A stretch of DNA of 63,686 nt from contig NZ_PNRE01000008.1 of the NCBI RefSeq assembly GCF_002879645.1, positions 1-63,686 on the forward strand, given 5' to 3'. The position numbers and the translations under genes were made by a program. Within the stretch, counting starts at the first letter, position 1. Each line of letters starts with the position of its first letter. Positions 60,819 to 63,686 of this stretch are shown here, piece after piece. The stretch is from Halomonas heilongjiangensis (GTDB taxonomy: Bacteria > Pseudomonadota > Gammaproteobacteria > Pseudomonadales > Halomonadaceae). The notes beneath the pieces are model-generated. The model did not search any database and was not told the DNA's origin. It saw nothing but the letters and a program-made list of their open reading frames with translations.

Positions 60819-61020
60819 CGGGTGATTCTCGACAGCATTGAGGGGTACGCGGGGTGGCCAGTTGATGCCGTTATAACGCACTCCGCGCGCCCCTGCCAGA
60901 GGTTCCATCTCAACGCAGCGCCGATGGTCCCCGATCATGGCCAGGGGGGGATCGGAGATCTAGTCTGTGGAGATCGGGGGCCGTGCCCTGCCCTGTCCGT
61001 CACCCGCCAGGAGCCAATCG

Positions 61021-63438
61021 ATGTCAGCCGACGATCGCCACTCTCGCCGCCACGCCGCCACGCCGCGACACCCCCTGTGCGACCGGGAGCCGGACTTCGC
61101 CGCCTGGGCCGAGGGAGCGGGGGTGATCGACCACGGTGCGGTGACCATCGAGCGCATCGCCCGGCTACTCGAGCGCCGAGCACGGGACCCGGCGACGCGC
61201 CGGGCCTGGCTCGCCCGTCTGCGGGCCGCCGACCGGCTCGCCAGCATGGGCATGTGGCTGGTGGCACACATGACCTACGCCCGCCGCGTGCGTCTCGACG
61301 GTGTGCCACTCGAGGCCGACGACTTCAAGCCCCGCCCCGAGGGCCACACCGGAGGGGCCCTCAACATGGTGCCGGCCTATGTCGGCTACCTGGTGGCCAA
61401 CGGCCTCTGTGGCCTGACGCGCAGCTGGCTGATGGGCCAGGGGCACTGCGTGGCGGCCATCGACGCCGTGAACCTGCTGGTCGACAACATGGGCACGGCC
61501 CACGCCGAGCGCTACGGCCTCTCCGACGAGGGCCTGACCCGCCTGGTCAACGACTTCTACCACTGTGGCGTCGATGCGAACGGCCTGCCGTGCTCTCCCC
61601 TCGGCAGCCACGTCAATGCCCACACCGCCGGCGGCACCAGCGAGGGCGGCTACCTCGGCTTCGCCGGCCTGCAGTACGTGCACATGCCGCTGCCGGGCCA
61701 GCACCTGGTGGCCTTTCTCAGCGACGGCGCCTTCGAGGAGCAGCGCGGCAGCGACTGGGCCGCGCGCTGGTGGCGGCCCGACGACTGCGGCCCGGTGGTG
61801 CCGGTGATGATCGCCAACGGTCGGCGCATCGACCAGCGCACCACCATGAGCCAGGCCGGCGGTACCGACTGGTTCGAGGACCACCTGGTGCTCAACGGCT
61901 TCGCCCCCCTGACCATCGATGGCCGCGACCCGGCGGCCATCGCCTGGGCGATCCTCACCGCCGAGGAAGAACTCGCCGACCAGGTCGAGCAGGCCAGGAC
62001 CGGCCATGCCCGCTACCCCCTGCGCCTGCCCTACGTGATCGCCGAGACGGTCAAGGGCTTCGGCTTTCCCGGTGCCGGCACCAATGCCGCCCACAACCTG
62101 CCCCTGGGCGGCAACCCGTCGCACGACGACAGCGCCCGCGCTCGCTTCAACGAGGGTGCCGCCGCCCTGCATGTGCCCATGGCGACATTGCAGGCGGCGA
62201 TCGCCACCCTCAACGATCACGCCGCCACTGGCCGGCCCAGGGAGCGTGACCACCCGCTCGCCGACCCCCATCCGCCCCTGCCGCGGCTGCCCGAGCCGGC
62301 GGCCTTCGCCACCGGCGACTCGGTATCGCCGATGGCAGCCATCGATGCCGCCTTCAGCGCCCTGGCAGCGGCCAATCCGGCCCTGCGGGTGCGGGTATGC
62401 AATCCCGACGAGATGCGCAGCAACCGTCTCGACCGGACCCTGGACCTCCTCAGGCATCGCGTCACCGACCCGGAGCCGGGCGTCGCCGAGGCACTGGACG
62501 GCGCGGTGATCACGGCGCTCAACGAGGAGGCGGTGGTCAGCGCCGCCCTGGCCAACAAGCAGGGACTCAACCTGGTGGCCAGCTACGAGGCCTTCGCGGT
62601 GAAGATGCTCGGCGCCATGCGCCAGGAGATCATCTTCGCCCGGCACTGTCGCGAGGCGGGCCGGGCGCCGGGCTGGCTGTCCCTGCCGGTGCTGGCGAGC
62701 TCCCATACCTGGGAGAACGGCAAGAACGAGCAATCGCATCAGGACCCCACCCTGTGCGAGGCCTGGCTCGGCGAGATGGACGACGTGGCGCCGACGCTGT
62801 TCCCGGTGGATGCCCCCAGCGCCGTGACGGCGCTGCGCGCGCTCTACGCGAGCCGCGGCCGCATCGCGGTGATGGTGGTGCCCAAGAACGCGCTGCCGGT
62901 CCAGCTCGATGCCGGCCAGGCCCGACGGCTCTGCGAAGACGGCCTGCTCTGCCTTCGCCCTGCCGAGCGGGCCCGGCTACAGCTGTTCGCCGTGGGCGCC
63001 TACCAGTTGCTGGAGATGCAGCGCGCCCTGGCTCGCCTGGAGACCGCCGGTATCGCCGCCAGCCTCTATGTCATCCAGGAACCGGGTAAGCTGCGGGAGG
63101 CACGCGATGAGCAGGAGACGACCGCGGTGCTCGGCCAGTGCCGACTGGGCCGGCTGGTGCCGGAGGTTCCCGCCCGCGTGTTCCTGGCCCACTGCCGTGC
63201 CGAGCCGCTGTGCGGGGTAGTGCGCCCCCTCGATACCGGGGCACGCACGCGCGTTCTCGGCTACCGCAACCGCGGCGGGACCCTCGACACCTTCGGCATG
63301 CTCTACGCCAACCGCGCCACCTGGGCCCATGTGCTCGAGGCCGCCAGCGAGGTCGCCGGGCTCGACCTCGATGCGCTGCTCGACGAACGCGAGCGGGACG
63401 CCCTGGCCGGCGAAGGCGACCCGGAGGCCCTGCGCTAG
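61021..63438 (+). CDS. Phosphoketolase-family protein (divergent)
   Basis: An 805-residue thiamin-diphosphate-type protein. It has the overall order of the phosphoketolase family (N-terminal domain with EGHTGGALNMVPAYVG, middle LVAFLSDGAFEEQRGSDWAA, later ASYEAFAVKMLGAMRQE and SSHTWENGKNEQSHQDPT). The last segment is strongly conserved in Xfp proteins. The canonical phosphoketolase GHGGP segment instead reads MGQGHCVAAIDAVN, so activity on xylulose-5- or fructose-6-phosphate is not certain. The ATG after caggag is chosen. Its stop overlaps the end of the convergent ATPase gene. Confidence 0.85.
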   Translation: MSADDRHSRRHAATPRHPLCDREPDFAAWAEGAGVIDHGAVTIERIARLLERRARDPATRRAWLARLRAADRLASMGMWLVAHMTYARRVRLDGVPLEADDFKPRPEGHTGGALNMVPAYVGYLVANGLCGLTRSWLMGQGHCVAAIDAVNLLVDNMGTAHAERYGLSDEGLTRLVNDFYHCGVDANGLPCSPLGSHVNAHTAGGTSEGGYLGFAGLQYVHMPLPGQHLVAFLSDGAFEEQRGSDWAARWWRPDDCGPVVPVMIANGRRIDQRTTMSQAGGTDWFEDHLVLNGFAPLTIDGRDPAAIAWAILTAEEELADQVEQARTGHARYPLRLPYVIAETVKGFGFPGAGTNAAHNLPLGGNPSHDDSARARFNEGAAALHVPMATLQAAIATLNDHAATGRPRERDHPLADPHPPLPRLPEPAAFATGDSVSPMAAIDAAFSALAAANPALRVRVCNPDEMRSNRLDRTLDLLRHRVTDPEPGVAEALDGAVITALNEEAVVSAALANKQGLNLVASYEAFAVKMLGAMRQEIIFARHCREAGRAPGWLSLPVLASSHTWENGKNEQSHQDPTLCEAWLGEMDDVAPTLFPVDAPSAVTALRALYASRGRIAVMVVPKNALPVQLDAGQARRLCEDGLLCLRPAERARLQLFAVGAYQLLEMQRALARLETAGIAASLYVIQEPGKLREARDEQETTAVLGQCRLGRLVPEVPARVFLAHCRAEPLCGVVRPLDTGARTRVLGYRNRGGTLDTFGMLYANRATWAHVLEAASEVAGLDLDALLDERERDALAGEGDPEALR

Positions 63439-63686
63439 ATACCCGCCTCTCCCGACCGGCCCCGCACGCGGCGCCGGGGGGCCTGTGGCCGGCATTCGAC
63501 AGGCGTCCCGGGCCCACCATAGGCCAACCGGGCGGCATTGCCGACCACGCTCAGCGAACTCAGCGCCATGGCCAGCACGGCCAACTGGGGCGGAATCGCC
63601 ATCCACGCCGCCAGGGTCAGGGCCAGGACGTTGTAGGAGGCCGACAGCACCAGGTTCTGCCCCATCACCCGCCGGGCGGCCCGGGC
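63435..63686 (-). CDS. Heavy-metal P-type ATPase, C-terminal end (partial)
   Basis: The last 83 residues of a minus-strand gene that enters from beyond the window. The visible part reads RRVMGQNLVLSASYNVLAL, then a hydrophobic segment and LAVLAMALSSLSVVGNAARL, the closing transmembrane pair of P1B-type (copper-exporter-like, CopA/FixI) ATPases. The final about 30 residues are basic and Pro/Gly-rich. Metal specificity cannot be read from this end. Confidence 0.85.
   Translation of the reverse strand, partial: ARAARRVMGQNLVLSASYNVLALTLAAWMAIPPQLAVLAMALSSLSVVGNAARLAYGGPGTPVECRPQAPRRRVRGRSGEAGI

Overview
The window looks like a chromosomal stretch of a GC-rich halophilic gammaproteobacterium, most likely Halomonas or a relative. 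This is inferred from gene content, a conserved gene order shared with Pseudomonas (leuCDB-asd-fimV; nqrA-F beside a long-form GAPDH and mfd; the PA2779/PA2778-type pair), and a Na+-pumping NADH dehydrogenase. No rRNA, tRNA, CRISPR array or intact insertion sequence was recognised.

Layout. 1-5.0 kb (minus strand): fimV (partial), asd and leuB-leuD-leuC, with a divergent LysR regulator and an unassigned membrane protein. 7.6-14.6 kb: a zinc-ribbon protein, leuS, lptE, holA, a PA2779/PA2778-type pair and a DUF488 protein. 15.0-35.8 kb: a surface-polysaccharide locus. Its genes are a CapD/WbpM-like dehydratase, a Stealth phosphotransferase, an aldolase, an initiating sugar transferase, GT4 and GT2 glycosyltransferases, a D-2-hydroxyacid dehydrogenase, a Wzy-like polymerase, a TagD-like cytidylyltransferase, a TagB/TagF-like glycerophosphotransferase, a Wzx-like flippase and a Wzc-like tyrosine autokinase. 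It also holds an unusual set of kinase and nucleotidyltransferase proteins, including a 618-residue three-domain fusion. The gene set suggests a phosphodiester-containing, teichoic-acid-like capsule or exopolysaccharide.

36.8-44.1 kb: the most interesting region, a complete candidate lasso peptide cluster. A 54-residue precursor (36775-36939) has a W-x-x-P leader motif, Thr at -2 and a core starting GGVMSNPSE, which predicts a nine-residue Gly1-Glu9 macrolactam ring. The core ends in Ser. Around it lie the B2 leader peptidase, the asparagine-synthetase-like cyclase (C), the PqqD-like B1, an ABC exporter (D), a nucleotidyltransferase-family protein and an HPr-kinase-like protein. HPr-kinase homologues of paeninodin-type clusters phosphorylate the C-terminal Ser of the precursor, so this cluster probably makes a C-terminally phosphorylated lasso peptide.

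44.3-63.7 kb: sthA, a seven-gene Na+-NQR operon followed by nqrM (nqrA-F, a strikingly degenerate ApbE-like gene, then nqrM), a long GAPDH, mfd, an Lpp/OprI-like lipoprotein between two L,D-transpeptidases, a divergent phosphoketolase-family protein, and the C-terminal end of a heavy-metal P-type ATPase.

All calls were made by reading the sequence and translations; no database search was run.
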